Part shown: positions 35,300-47,784 of the stretch, piece after piece
Position numbering within the stretch: the first letter of the stretch is position 1
How the letters are laid out: every line of letters begins with the position of its first letter
NCBI GenBank assembly: GCA_002914845.1
Contig: JXTC01000061.1
Location: 114,541 to 178,540 of the forward strand
DNA length: 64,000 nt
Reading direction: 5' to 3'
From: Trema orientale
Lineage: Eukaryota; Streptophyta; Magnoliopsida; Rosales; Cannabaceae
Notes under the pieces: model-generated
What the model was told of the DNA's origin: nothing
The model's database searches: none
What the model saw: only the letters and a program-made list of their open reading frames with translations
Made by a program: the position numbers and the translations under genes

Positions 35300-36735
35300 A
35301 ACTATTTAGGTTATTGATTACTAGTAACTAATTACTACTGGTCTCTATACTAGTGGCCACTTATGAGGCTAGTGCATGGTTAATAGTTACTAGTAATCAA
35401 ATCAGTTACTAGTTATCAATAACCAAATTAGTAACTGATAACTGGTTACTAGTTACCAATCTAGATATTGACTTCCAAATTGGTGGCTAGTTATAAGACT
35501 AGTTACTAGTTACCAATAACATATTGGTGTTAAGACTAGTGCCTAGTTAATGGTAACCAGTAATCAGATCAGAAATTGGTTACCAGTAACTAAATTAGTG
35601 ACTAGTGACTGATTACTAGTTACCAATCTATAGTTATTGGCTTCCAAATTGGTAGCTAGTTATAAGACTAGTTACTAGTTACCAGTTACCAATAATACAT
35701 TAATTATAAGACTAGTGTCTGGTTTGGTTACCATTAACCAAATTAGTAACCAACGACTAGTTACTAGTTAACAATCTAGGTATTGGTTTCCAAACTGGCA
35801 GTTAGTTATTAGACTAGTTACTAGTTATTAATAACATATTGGTTATAAGATTATTGCCTGGTTAATGGTAACCAATAATCAGATCAGTTACTGGTTACCG
35901 GTAACCAAATTAGTAACTGGTAACTGGTTATTAGTTACCAATCTAGCTATTGGCTTCCAAATTAGTAGGTAGTTATAAGACTAGTGATTACCAATCTAGT
36001 TATTGGCTTCTAAATTAGTAAGCAGTTATAAAACTAGTTACCAATTACGAAACTCTAGAGACCAATTATAAGACTAGTGATTAGTTACCACATTCGTTAT
36101 CATAGTAACTTGGTTGTTTATGATTACTTATCAATTTGGTACTAGACAGGTTACTAGATAAAAGACAAAGATCTAAAAAAAAATTAAAAATAACAATACT
36201 CATAATTTAATTTCATTTTTAACTCCTACAAGAAAATTGTTAGAAAATATAATATAAAAAATTATAACAGAGAGAAACTGTATTAAGAAAATCGAAAGTG
36301 TCATTTTTTTAAAAAGAAACTGTCATTATTGGTTACTACTTTTCTATCATAAGATTGAATTGGTAATTAGTTTTTGGTTTTCTAGTTTATAATCACTAAT
36401 CAAGTCAGTTACCAATCTCAAGATTGGGTTGGTAACCAATCCCAACTTATAGTTTCTAGCTTCTAGTTTTTTATTACTATTACAAATTGGTTACTAGTTT
36501 CTCACGTCTCTGATGATTAGATTCTAATTACTTTAGTTACTAGTAACTAAATTGGTTACTAGTTGTCAATTTATTTACTGGTTATTAACTTATCACAGGT
36601 TATTAATTACCGATACAAGTAATTTATCTAGTTAGTTTATAAAGTAGTAACTAGTTATTAGTTTTTACTAGTCAATTTAGTTATTAGTAACTAATCTAAT
36701 TACCATAAACCAATTTAGTTACCCAATATTGGTTA
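35300..36735. repeat. GGTTACTAGT-word block, satellite-like
   Basis: About 1.4 kb is built almost entirely from the word ggttactagt, its reverse complement actagtaacc, and one-base variants (ttaccaatctag, tagttataagactag, tggtaacca). A higher-order unit is visible through the marker attggcttccaaatt, which recurs at about 35466, 35637, 35783, 35946 and 36004, so units of ~150-170 bp with the last shortened. The part 36165-36330 is ordinary AT-rich sequence, after which looser copies of the words continue to about 36735. No open frame of note. Confidence 0.85.
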
Positions 36736-37149
36736 CTATATATTGGAGAGTAACGCTAATATCATGCAATTAACAAATAATACAGTAATGTCATACCATA
36801 AAGGATGTCCACAAGTTAAAGAATTAGGTTGCTCCACAAAGAACAATAAATGCACCAAACTGCATGAACACCCATCTATATGGGAAGAATGCTGATTTTT
36901 TAACAAGATATCAAAGCTCCAATAGATTGGAGCAATATACATGGGCGATTAACTCTTAGTTCTGTAGTTTTGGTAGTTTTTATAACTCGGATATCCCTGC
37001 TAGGGTGTTCTCTGCCCATCAACTTGAGAATGCAGACTAGTCTGTTTTTTTTAGAGTGTTGTGACTTTTCCCTCGGCTTGATTTGCTTTGCTCTTGTTCA
37101 ATGAAGTTTCCCTTCAGTAAAAATATATATATATATAAATATATTTATA
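36736..37149. other. Unclassified; possible LINE 3' tail
   Basis: The end of this stretch (gttgtgacttttccctcggc, then ttgttcaatgaagtttccc and ttcagtaaaaatatatat) resembles the 3' end of plant L1-type retrotransposons. No reverse-transcriptase sequence could be read upstream, where the word-repeat block begins. Low certainty. Confidence 0.25.
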
Positions 37150-37386
37150 GGTTGCCAATTCAGTAGATATTTTTTTTAACCTATATATAGGTATTTTTTT
37201 TAGCCGTTGGATCATCATCTAATAGTGATCCAACAGCTATAATGATATATATGAAAAGACGTGGATCATTAATGTTATTTCACTCTCTTACTTTTTACTA
37301 TTAAAAAATGTGCCAGATAAATTTTAATTAGCCAAAACGATACCTGTGTATAGATAAAAAAGAAAATGCCTACTAGATTAGTGCCC
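37150..37386 (+). mobile_element. MULE-type MITE, family A copy 1
   Basis: A 237-bp non-coding element with a perfect 9-bp target duplication atatttata (37141-37149 and 37387-37395). The inverted ends are related: ggttgccaattcagtagata on the left, and gggcactaatctagtaggca as the complement of the right. In the middle is a short palindrome around agccgttggatcatcatcta and tagtgatccaacagct. A second copy lies inverted at 62946-63178. Confidence 0.88.
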
Positions 37387-37395
37387 ATATTTATA

Positions 37396-39060
37396 TACAT
37401 ATATATATATATATACTAGGCGATTAACACATATAATATATACTGATATTTCACCAGAAGTTCATGAGGAGGCTGTAGTATATCGATGCAATTACAAGAC
37501 TCCATTATCCAATTGTTGTCTTAATAAATGTGAGAATAAAAATAAAAATAACAACAAATAGTTTTTCTAAAGATAGATCTGAAGTAAAATACTTACAAAT
37601 GCACTCACGAAAAAAGAGGTTAAAAGGATGGAACCCCTAAGTAACCAAAATAAAATACTAACAGACTCAAACTTCATAGGCTAATAGGCTATAAGTAGAA
37701 TTGAAAACCAGTACGGAATTTAAAAAAAAAAAAGCACAATTCTCTTTTTCTTATTCAAAATCAATCTTGACTATGCTATTAAATAGGCAAAGGACAGAAA
37801 TTGCAGCTGCCCTTTAGAGTTCATATAATCTGATTGTCTGGAGATGGCCTTGCCTCGAATGTCATTATAACACATATTTGGCTAACTACGAATTGATTTT
37901 ATTTGTCTGCATACAATAGAAAGAAAAGCAAAATTACGGTGTTTCTAGGCATAGAAAAAGCTGTAAGACTTACACCATTTTTTTTAAAAAATAAAATAAA
38001 ACAATACTGATTCTTTGCACCATAATCTCCAAGATTGATCATAGCTATCAAAGCCCATATCTATCTCATGGAAGATTTGATATTGAAGCAATGTGTTGAA
38101 CATTTGTTGGACAATATTGGACAAAAAATTATACCAATTAACCAAACTATTAATGAACTAAATGACAAAAATAATACTATGAGTACTATAGCATATATAA
38201 TTTTAATTACGTACCTGGTCAAGATATTTTGAATATGTTATATAAAGATAAATTTAATGAAAGTAAATAACAAATAAAAAATGGGATCGTTGAATCTTAA
38301 AGTTTCAAACCTCGAGTGTCTGATCACCAAATAATATAAAGCTACATAAATGCGATGAATCTGCTACATAGAGAAATCTTATAAATGCACATGAGTCAGT
38401 AATTCATCTCTTGAAGAGGGCATGAAAGATACAATTATACTAATATTTTAGACAAAATTTATGTAATCCCCTATTTTTATATTTTATTCCACTTAATACA
38501 ACAAATTCAAACTTCAACAAAAATCCTTCACAATCCTAATGAAGTATTCTCCTTGAAATCAGAACAAAAATAAGTCCAAATAACCATAAAAATTGTTCAA
38601 GAACAATGAAATAAGAAGCCTCGAACTAATAACTTAAAATGATTGCATGATCAGAAATTACACTATATTCACAACTCTGGATAGAATCTAACATCATATT
38701 TAAGAAGCCAAATTAAAAGATTTTGAATTTAATGGACCAAAAACTTCTAAAACAACCAGAAATCTACTAGAAGAAAGCTCCTACAACGATATAGTCGGAA
38801 TCTTAAAGTGACTGAAAAGTCTCTCACTTATGTTATTTGGTCCTCCATGCTCTCCAGCAACGAGGTCAAGGAGGAGCTCGAATCTTTTTTGTGAAAAAAC
38901 GAGCTCTCATTCTTTAGTGCTTGAGAATGGAAGAGGAAAAAAAAAGTTGTCATTTTTCAAGAAAATACTGTATTTGTAATTATTTTATGAAAGTATCCTA
39001 TTTTGCCTACTTTCCTCTCAACTTTTCCCAAAAAGGAATTATACAAAATCTAACATTATG
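37396..39060. other. Intergenic region, no gene recognised
   Basis: AT-rich. A 65-codon open frame at 38035-38232 has mixed composition but matches no family I know. Nothing else coding is visible. Confidence 0.4.
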
Positions 39061-39572
39061 CACTTGAGTAAAAACGAAAAGATAGATATATATATATTTA
39101 ATTGTTTATTTCTTAAAATTTTATTAAAAAAATATTTTAAAGAGTTTTTATTTTTTTTCTTTCTAATTAAAAAAAGAAGAGAGATGAGAGAGGGCGAGAG
39201 TGAGAGAGTTCAAGTGGGGGTGTGGGGGCGGCACGAAACGGAAAACGACAATGGTACAGCGTGCGGATTCTCCTGTTGTTTGTTTTTGTTGATTCAATGT
39301 TAAATATGGCTTTATTACGTATGACGTTTCGAAACTTCAAACTTCCCGCATATTTAAACACATCACACACACACACAAAAACCAAACCAAACACACACAC
39401 ACACACACACACACACCCCATAAACCCCAAAATACCCAAAACCAACTCATCGCCAACTCCACAAATCCCGTCCCTCCACCCCCCAAAAAAAAAACAAAAA
39501 AAACAAAAAAAACAAAAGGTCCACTCCTGATCGCCATAGGTGGCTCCGGGAACCATATCGCCACCGCAGACA
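39061..39572 (+). promoter_or_regulatory. Probable promoter and leader of SMO1
   Basis: Upstream of the SMO1 ATG. It contains a (CA)n microsatellite at about 39363-39416 and a run of A7-8C units at about 39485-39517. The last ~35 bases (ggtggctccgg.aacc) are shared with the pseudogene leader at 32402 and so belong to the ancestral transcribed leader. An in-frame GTG at 39540 precedes the ATG but is not conserved protein. No TATA box can be singled out. Confidence 0.5.
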
Positions 39573-40753
39573 ATGCTACCCTACGCCACCATCCACGACG
39601 CCGCCGCCTCGCTCGGCCGGAACCTGACCTACGCCGAGACCGTCTGGTTCAACTACTCGGCCACCAAGTCCGACTACTTCCTCTACTGCCACAACATTCT
39701 CTTCCTCTTCCTCATCTTCTCCCTCGCTCCTCTCCCCCTCGTCCTCGTCGAGCTCGGCCGATCCCTCGGCCTCGATAAGTACAAGATTCAGCCCAAGGTT
39801 CGCTTGTCCTTCTCTGAGATGTTCGCCTGTTACAAGGACGTCATGACCATGTTCTTCCTCGTTATTGGTCCTCTCCAGCTCGTCTCCTTCCCTTCTGTTC
39901 AGGTCCCTACATTTAATCCGACTTTTTCATTTTATTTCTTGTTTTTTTGCTAATTTTTCTTTAAATAATTTGTTGGGTTTTGATCTGTATGAAATTTTAT
40001 GAACTGGGTCGTTTTCAATTTTCAAAATGATTTCTGTTTTCGAAATTTTCGTACTTGGTATTATCAGTTATGATTTTTTTTTTTTNGAACAGTTTATTGG
40101 GATTAGAACAGGGCTGCCATTGCCATCTGGGTGGGAGATTCTTCTACAACTGTTCGTTTATTTCGTGGTAGAGGATTATACAAACTACTGGATCCATAGA
40201 TTTTTGCATAACAAATGGGGTTACGAGAAGATTCATAGGGTACATCATGAATTCACCGCTCCGATTGGATTTGCGGCCCCGTATGCTCATTGGGCAGAGG
40301 TTTTGATCTTGGGTATTCCATCTTTTCTGGGGCCGGCTATGGTTCCTGGCCATATGATCACATTCTGGTTATGGATAGCTTTGAGGCAGATTGAAGCGAT
40401 AGACACTCACAGCGGGTACGCATGCTGCTTCACTTTTTAGAATTTCTTTTTCTTCTTTTTTCGTTTCTCTCTTAAATAAAAAAAAAAAAGGTGAATTATT
40501 TATATTTTCTACTGCTCCTTCCTTATCTCCTTTTGTTGATTGTGAGTGTGACTGAATCATGTTGCTTTTAGAATTCCTTTTTCTAATTCGATTAATAGAG
40601 TTGCATGTGAAGTACTTTTGATTTGAACGGTTTAACAATAGTGGGTTAACTTTTCGTGATGGGGACTAGGATCAGTGTACTGCCTTTTCTTTTCCATGTT
40701 TTCTTGTTTGATTTATTAATTTAATTGTCAATCTGCTATCTGAAGAAAAACCC

Positions 40754-40785
<32 letters not shown>

Positions 40786-42429
40786 CTAATTTCTTTTTTT
40801 ATTTTTGGTACAAGGAAGTATTTGTTTCAGATACTTTCATATAAATCTTGAACCTTACACATTCTGTTTTTGTTCTTGGTTTTTCTGTATGTGCCATTGA
40901 AGGATATGAATTAGCGTTATCTATAGCTTTTTCTTGATGGATCATGGATGGTTTGATTTCTGTGTATGTTTGTATTACAACTCTTGAAATATGGTGGGTC
41001 AGAGAACAGTGTTGATGGGGTTTGTGGCACATGTTGTGGAAATGCATGAAGAATAAGGTGATGCATACTTATAAGAAAAAAAAAGGTGATGTGGATGTAA
41101 CATAAGGGCTTGGTGATTTTGGCTGAGGACAAATGTCTTAGTTGTATCCATTAGTTATGTCTTAACTATGTGGTATTCTTGAAAATTAAGAGCGGCTTGG
41201 ATGAGATATTTCTTCAGGTTTTCTTTTATTTTGGAAATTAAACTGTACTATCTTGTTTCCTTTATTTCGAATTCTACACAATTCAGAAACAAAAGCACAA
41301 TAATTCTTCTTTTGCTAGATGCCCCTTTTCATATCCTAGTTGTCTATTTTCTGCTGTGAAGTTTTGGCTACTGATTCAGACAGAACTTATTGTGATAAAA
41401 CGATCCCCATGCAGGTATGACTTTCCCTGGAGCCCCACCAAATATATTCCATTCTATGGCGGTGCTGAGTATCATGATTACCATCACTATGTTGGAGGAC
41501 AGAGCCAGAGTAACTTTGCTTCAGTTTTCACCTATTGTGATTTCATTTATGGAACTGACAAGGTACAATACAATGTTATTTATAATTCTCAACGTGCTCT
41601 TGTGTACTGAATACAACTCATGGTTTGACAATAATTTTGTTTTGATCAATTTCACCAGGGCTTTCGCTATCAGAAGAAGATCCTCAAGAAGGTAACCTTT
41701 CTTAAAATATTGGTCGAGTATTAGCACATTTCTAGTTGTAGCTTGATATTCTTTAACATATCAGGGACTAAGAAAAGACTCCTTGATAGTTTAATAACTA
41801 GTTTGCTGGTTTAGCGTAACTAAGCCTATTAAGTTGATTGTCTTGTTTAACACGGAGATGAATAGTTTTTGTTATTGAGACTCCATCAAGACTTTGTGAA
41901 AGACTAGTATTTTTGGACTTCTGGTGTGGATTCCAACTTTCGTAAGTAAGAATGAAAATTAGTTGTTAAACTAATGGACAGTGTCCTTTCATGGGTTAAG
42001 ATTATCGTGTGTGCATTACGCCTTTAGGGCTCCAGGAAAGCTCTGTGGTTTGGTTAGTAGTCTTTGACTTTCTAGTGACCACGTTGGTTACCAATTCTTA
42101 ATGTGTCTATCGTTTCTACGTGAAAAGATAATAATAATTTTAAAATACGAAAAGAATACTGAAGAAAATTCTTGGTAAATTTAGTAAACAAAAATGACAA
42201 CTGTTCTTCCAACCTTGTCTTGCTTGGGAGGGCCCAGATTGCTTCTTCTTCATCATTGCGTTAACTGACTTGAGTTGATTTATAGTGTTTATATCTTGGA
42301 TTAATCCCGTATTTGTTTTCCCTTTCTAAATTATCATGTTTATTTTATTTTCAGTTGAAAGATGAAAGCAGTGAAACACTGAATGGAGGGCCATACCATA
42401 TTTCAACTCAAGGTCTCAAGTCTGATTAG
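39573..42429 (+). CDS. SMO1: Sterol 4-alpha-methyl oxidase, SMO1 type (4,4-dimethylsterol)
   Basis: Five exons on the plus strand: 39573-39902, 40093-40415, 41415-41562, 41659-41691 and 42355-42429, all GT-AG and in phase, giving 302 aa. The enzyme is a di-iron, ER-membrane oxidase that removes a C-4 methyl from 4,4-dimethylsterols (24-methylenecycloartanol type) in plant sterol synthesis, with cytochrome b5 as electron donor. All three histidine boxes are present: HRFLH (145-149), HRVHH (158-162) and HDYHH (238-242). Hydrophobic segments lie near 40-60, 90-105, 125-137 and 178-205. The N-terminus MLPYATI and C-terminus LKSD match the SMO1 rather than the SMO2 group. An ambiguous base at 40086 lies in intron 1, just before the exon 2 acceptor, and does not affect coding. 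Two decayed relatives lie upstream on the same strand. Confidence 0.97.
40756..40785. repeat. (ATT)n microsatellite in SMO1 intron 2
   Basis: About ten uninterrupted ATT/TTA units inside the second intron of SMO1. Confidence 0.9.
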
Positions 42430-44059
42430 TGGGGATTGCAGAGCCCTATCGGTAATGATCTGAAAGCTCTGATTTCAAGTTGACACCTCTATGCTAGTCC
42501 AGTAAGTTATAGAAACCTTTAGTGGCTCTTGTGGAGATTAACATGGGGTTCTTTAAAACTATGATAAGATGTAGCCTGGGGAAGATTTTATAGTTTGAGA
42601 TTGTAACATTTAGAGTTGAGACCTTTTCTTCTTCTTTTTGGTGTGGACACTATGTTCAAAGCAAAATATTAAGAATCAGACCCTGGCTGCTATTTTAATT
42701 TTATATTGAAATTATAGCTTTCAGTTCATAAGCGAAATCTTCAGACTGTTAACTCTTCTTTTTCTTCTTCTTGTTTCCTTTTTTCTTTTTTTTTTAAATG
42801 GGAATTTTGCTTCGGCAGTTAAGTGAAGTTTAGTGGCTCTGACAATTTTAGTAGCAATTTATGATTTGTTTAGCAGTATTCCTCAAAAGTGTTCGTATTT
42901 ATCTCGGCCACTTTTAATAAGTTCAGTGCTCAAGTTCCTCTGCAAGGTAACGGTGTGAACTGGCTTGGATTTAAGGTCCATGCTTTATACCTCGTACCAG
43001 CAAGTAATGATAACAGTATTTTAATAAAATTATCCGTAACTTTAAGTGCTTACAAAAAATGTTTCAGTGAATTCTAAGTCCCAACCGAGCCAGTTTTATC
43101 CATTTATGTAGCTGCGTAGTCACTATAGTTATGTATCTGAGTAGTGGCTCATTTAGGTTTTGGGAAATGTTTTGTAGCTAATACTACTAGTACTACCTCA
43201 AATTGATTAAGAAATAAAGAAAAATGACCATTCAGCTAATGAAGGGCAGCTTAGTTTTATTTATGCCCGCACTTGTTGAGAATCTTTGATTGAACTATAG
43301 TAACAAGTGGTTGATGAAAGCATTAACTATATAACCATTTTCCGTTGAATGTCTTCATACTTGACTGACTTGTCATATTCAAAGTAATAATGCATTTTTT
43401 GTTTCAGATTAATCTAAAAGTCTCTAGTAGAAAAGATTTTATATTCTGCTATGAATACCAACGAACCCCACATGTTATATAACCCAGTTATAATGGCAGG
43501 AATTGAGATGGCTCGAAAAAAGTCAAAAGAGTTAAAGGGCATTATTGCTCACATGTATGATGTTATGTGTAGTGGTCGAAACACTTCGAAGTGCTTCGAG
43601 GTGATTATTTTTCATCTTGATTCACCAAAAAGTGCATTTGGAGCATATTTGGTTATAGACTTCTAGGAGTGTTAGCTAAAATGGCCCATGTGAGGTTTGC
43701 CATATTTGGGTATGAATGAATGCATGATCTTAAGCTCTATCCACTTTTGAAATTTCAAAACCTTGGAATTTTAAGTGATTGCCCTGATGACTTTAGATCC
43801 ATATTAGGAATTTCGACCACCCAACCCAATCGACTAGAGCCAATGTTACACCACATTGGCTTGCTGGTAGCACTGCATGTGTGGGATGTTAAAAATGGTA
43901 AGAGATCTAAAGTTACTTGTGCGCTGAGATAACATAATAGCCTCATTAACTAATAAGTACGTAGAAGATTTTTTTTTTTTTTTTTTCCCTGTTTTCTTGA
44001 CTAGGACCTTAATTTAAAATAAATCATTACATTAAAATAATTTAAGGAAATCTCAAGTT
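42430..44059. other. SMO1 3' UTR and intergenic sequence
   Basis: The first ~250 bases are the likely SMO1 3' UTR; part of it is conserved next to the pseudogene at 25.3 kb. Between 43380 and 43930 the base composition is more even, with two open frames (43451-43666 and 43720-43932, plus strand) that might be remains of a coding sequence. Neither resembles a protein family I recognise. A T run lies at 43969-43986. Confidence 0.4.
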
Positions 44060-44132
44060 GCCCGTCTAGCTCAGTCGGTAGAGCGCAAGGCTCTTAACCT
44101 TGTGGTCGTGGGTTCGAGCCCCACGGTGGGCG
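44060..44132 (+). tRNA. tRNA-Lys (anticodon CTT), intact copy
   Basis: A 73-nt cloverleaf. The acceptor stem gcccgtc pairs with ggtgggc and the discriminator is G. D arm gctc/gagc; anticodon stem caagg/ccttg with loop ctcttaa, so anticodon CTT; T arm gtggg-ttcgagc-cccac. A CAA lies just upstream at 44054 and a T5 Pol III terminator at 44139-44143. No intron. All features expected of an active gene are present. Confidence 0.97.
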
Positions 44133-44435
44133 ACATCGTTTTTGGGGTTTGAAATTGTCAATATTTTGGGCTCTAAGCCCAAAATTCCCATACCTGGAAT
44201 GGGCCCATGCTGTCATGACTTCCTTCAGTTTGTCTCATTGGCAATGTTTTGGGCCAGATGCCCATCTAGCTCAGTCGGCAGAGTGCAAAGGCTTGGTGTC
44301 CAAAATTTTCTAGTTTTGAACCCATTTGAAAATTTCAATATTTTGGGCTCAAGCCCAAATTTTCTATATCTTGGATGGGCCTATGCTGTCACGACATTCT
44401 GAATATATTTCAACTAGCAATATTGTGGGCCAGAT
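44133..44435. repeat. ~180-bp tandem units carrying tRNA-Lys
   Basis: The spacers after the first and second tRNA units are homologous: both contain gtcaatattttgggct or a close match, aagcccaaa, gatgggcc.atgctgtca, and .aatgttttgggccagatgccc. The array therefore arose by duplication of a unit that included the tRNA. Confidence 0.85.
44260..44332 (+). pseudogene. tRNA-Lys pseudogene (middle copy)
   Basis: The first ~35 bases (gcccatctagctcagtcggc, agagtgcaa) match the neighbouring tRNA-Lys genes. The anticodon arm (ggcttggtgtcc) and T arm (tagttttgaaccca) are destroyed and the acceptor stem cannot close. It lies in the middle of a three-unit tandem array. Confidence 0.9.
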
Positions 44436-44508
44436 GCCCGTCTAGCTCAGACGGTAGAGCGCAAGGCTCTTAACCTTGTGGTCGTGGGTGCGAGCCCCAC
44501 GGTGGGCG
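44436..44508 (+). tRNA. tRNA-Lys (anticodon CTT), second full-length copy
   Basis: Differs from the copy at 44060 by only two bases. The D loop has agacgg instead of agtcgg, and the T loop/B box has ggtgcga instead of ggttcga. The cloverleaf and CTT anticodon are kept, but the T-loop change removes the normally invariant T54-T55 pair and weakens the B box. There is no CAA just upstream, and the first T run is at about 44539. It may be an inactive or poorly expressed copy. Confidence 0.8.
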
Positions 44509-44530
44509 TCATCTGGGGAACAATACATAA

Positions 44531-45170
44531 AACACCCATTTTTTATTTTTAATTTACTCATACCCAAGTTTTTGTAGAAATATATACCACAGTTTTCATA
44601 CAGTTGATATAGTATACATTTAATAAATAAAAATTAGGATTTTTGGTATGTTTACCCCCTAATTCATCCTGGATTGACAATATGGCACCTGAATTTTTTA
44701 TTTTCTTGGCAATTGGTTCCTCTAATTTAGAAAATAGTGACAATTTACACCAATCGGTTAATGACTGTTAAAATTCTAACGGAAATAGTCAGGTGAGAGT
44801 TACATGGGGTATTTTTCAAATGGTATAGTCACATAATGGTTACATAGGGCATTTTTTTTTAAGCATATCTACATAGATATCCATTTTTATTTTTTAGTTT
44901 ATTCACACTGTTTTTGGAGAAATACATACCAAAAGTATTTTATACATTTCATGAATAAAATGGGTTTTTAGCATGTTTGCCTCATGATATTGTCATGAAT
45001 TGGCAATGTGGCCCCTGAATATTTTTTTTCTTGGCAATTGGGTCGTTGAATTTAGAAAATAATGGCAATCTACACCAATCCATTAATGACCATTAAAATT
45101 CTAATGAACTAGTCACGTGATAGTTGCATTGGGTATTTTTTAAGGGTATAGTTGATATTTCACTTGCTTA
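44531..45170. repeat. ~330-bp diverged tandem duplication
   Basis: Two related copies in the same orientation, about 44531-44860 and 44870-45170, sharing ttggcaattgg, atttagaaaata, tacaccaatc, taatgac.gttaaaattcta and the tatacattt core. It begins right after the last tRNA. Non-coding; related to the tatacatttc repeats near 10 and 34.4 kb. Confidence 0.7.
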
Positions 45171-47784
45171 ATAATTTTGAAGGATATTAGAAAAACATTG
45201 AGAATTTTGAGAGGGGAAATTAAAAATTTAAATTAATTAAGAATTAAATAAGATTTACTCAAATGATCAAATTTATCAAGTATAACTGAAGATAAATCAA
45301 GGTTATTTAAAATTAACTCAAACATAATCTTACTAGCCAGAACTCCATGACTTTAAGAAACTGCTATTTGTAAAAATCTCCTCCCACATTTTAAGTCACA
45401 CTCTTATACACAGCATTTTTTTTATCTTTTTTTTATTTATAATGATACACTGTTGTACACATCATTAGTCATACTACCCATTACCCAATCTGCCACAATT
45501 GACTTTCAACTAGCCCATTTGCGTTTAATGGAAGCCCATTGTTATCCGGCCCAATAAGAACACCAGCCATTGGCGATAACATCTAGAATTTGCTGGCTTT
45601 TGTCCTTTGACAGTCCAATTGATAACTCTATTCATCTCCAAAATAAAAGTAAACTGAACATGTATCACAAGAAAATATTACATTCGCTAAGAAAATGTAC
45701 ATTTACTATTCATAATATGTTACTATTATTATTCTTTTCTTTTTTTTTTGATAACCTACTATTATTATTCTTATGAGGACTCAAAACTCTCGATGCATGT
45801 GTGGATTTAACATTTAACATTGAGGTGTACGATGAATTGAAAACTAGTGATTATTACCGGGGACATATATAAAATATATACATACATATTTATGTAGTAC
45901 TATTGTTGGTGTAAAGAATTATTATGTGTATGGAGGGCCCAATAATGATGTCGTTTGATCTCGCCAGCTGTTTGTAATTGCAAAAACAAGTTTCAGCTTT
46001 CAATGTTTTAGAGTCAGTCTCTGCATTTCTTTTTCTTCACCTCCCTACCCTAACTTTTTATAAAGGAGGGGAAATTGCAAATGAGCTTTCTCATTATTTC
46101 AAGGACTTTTATGGGCTTTCTTTTATGGAGGCATCATTTTGTTTGTGGGGTTTAGTCTCAGCTCTCAGCCCTACACGTGGCTAACATCCCTTGGCTAATC
46201 ATGGAATTCAAGCAAATATAACAAGATCATCAACTCACAACAAATCACACCCCATATATGCCATAATCCATTATTTTTATTTTTCATCTTTTTTCTTCTA
46301 CCTCTCATTTTCATCATTTTGAAGACTCCCCCAGTTCAACTTTGCTCTTATCATCAATATATTTCAACTAATAGAAAGCTCCACTCTACCTCAATCCAAG
46401 CCTCAATAGTTTAAAGTCACACAATGAATATATATAACCCACTTTGGTCATTGGTAAAGAACTAATGGTATATAATATATCCATACGAAGCCTTAGCATC
46501 CGGGGAAAGAATTGTTCTACAGTCTTTTAGCCTCTTTGTTAAAACAATCACGATAATAAGAATTATAATAACCGAATTAAATGTCTGAATATATAGATAA
46601 AGTAGATCCTGATTCCTAATATACTAATTACTGAACACTCATTGTAAAAACAAATATATTCGGTCACTTAATTTTCATTTACCAAAATGAGGTAGTAAAA
46701 TAGTAGAAATTTGCTGTAATTATTCATTTTTGTAGTTTGTACCCTTTTAATTTATTTATTAAGTGTAAATAATAAATATAGCTCAGTCAAAAAAATAAAA
46801 TAATAATAATAATAATAATGATGCGTATAGCATTTCAACTTTGCGCCCATATAAAGATAGAAATGGGTAAAGTAAGAATATGTTTTCAAATTCATTCAGA
46901 AGCCCTTGGAATGTATAATATGCACCGTGTACACACAAACGGTCATTAGGTGCCTTTAGAAAAGACGAGGTTGAGGACTCAGTGATGTATAGCTTATATA
47001 TAACATGTAGAGTTTAGAAAGAAGTAAGAACCCTAGTATATAACTATGTATTGAATGTGTGTAGTTTGAAGTTTTATTCACTATGCCCATATTACTGAGG
47101 AAAGAGAAATACTAGGATATTATAATATAATAGTTTTAAAGAATAATTGGAGAGCCAAATACATGATCATGAGTTTAATTCATAAAGTAAGAAAAAACAA
47201 GTAGATTGAGGAAATAGGAGGGATTACCTTTGTTGTAAAAATTCATAGCAATCATAATTATCTCAAAGACAAAAAGAAAATATATTAAAGAAAAGGGAAA
47301 AAAAGAAGATAAACTTAAAACAACTTTGTGACTCAACAGTAAGTTATATATGTATCATCATAAGTCTGTGATATATGTTCGTGTCATATAATTATTATGA
47401 TTATTAGTACTGTTTAATATTATATACCCAGTGTCATAAAAGTGGTGGGTATGTAATTTGGAGTAAATAAAAAAAAAAATTATAAAAAAAAAAGAAAAAA
47501 AAAAAAAAAGAAGGTAGCATATTTAGACGAGAGGTTATAGCGGATACTAGGGTTGGAATGGAAAATTATGTGCTTCATTACCCTTTTCTGCGGAAAAGGA
47601 CAGCTTTATTTATGAATTTCATGACCTACTTACCAAAATCTTTTAATTACATTTGTGAATTTTTAAGCTAAAAGAAATATAAATGGTACCGTGCACTTTC
47701 AGAAACAATAAGTGAATACATATATTTGCTAAGAATGATACTTAGTATCCTGTACTAAATTTTAACATCAACACTTGCGTATAA

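Noticed and set aside
36940-37125. A LINE retrotransposon
   Set aside because: Only a 3'-tail-like phrase is present; no reverse transcriptase or target duplication could be read, so it is listed only as a possibility.
38035-38232. A 65-codon ORF with plausible amino-acid composition
   Set aside because: No family recognised, no splice partners, and AT-rich surroundings; open frames of this length are expected by chance.
39540-39572. An in-frame GTG start giving a 137-codon SMO1 first ORF beginning 11 codons upstream
   Set aside because: The first codon is GTG, the upstream residues are not family-like, and MLPYATI at 39573 matches the known SMO1 N-terminus.
43451-43932. A two-part gene downstream of SMO1
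   Set aside because: The frames are short, stop repeatedly, show no known motif, and have no convincing splice sites joining them.
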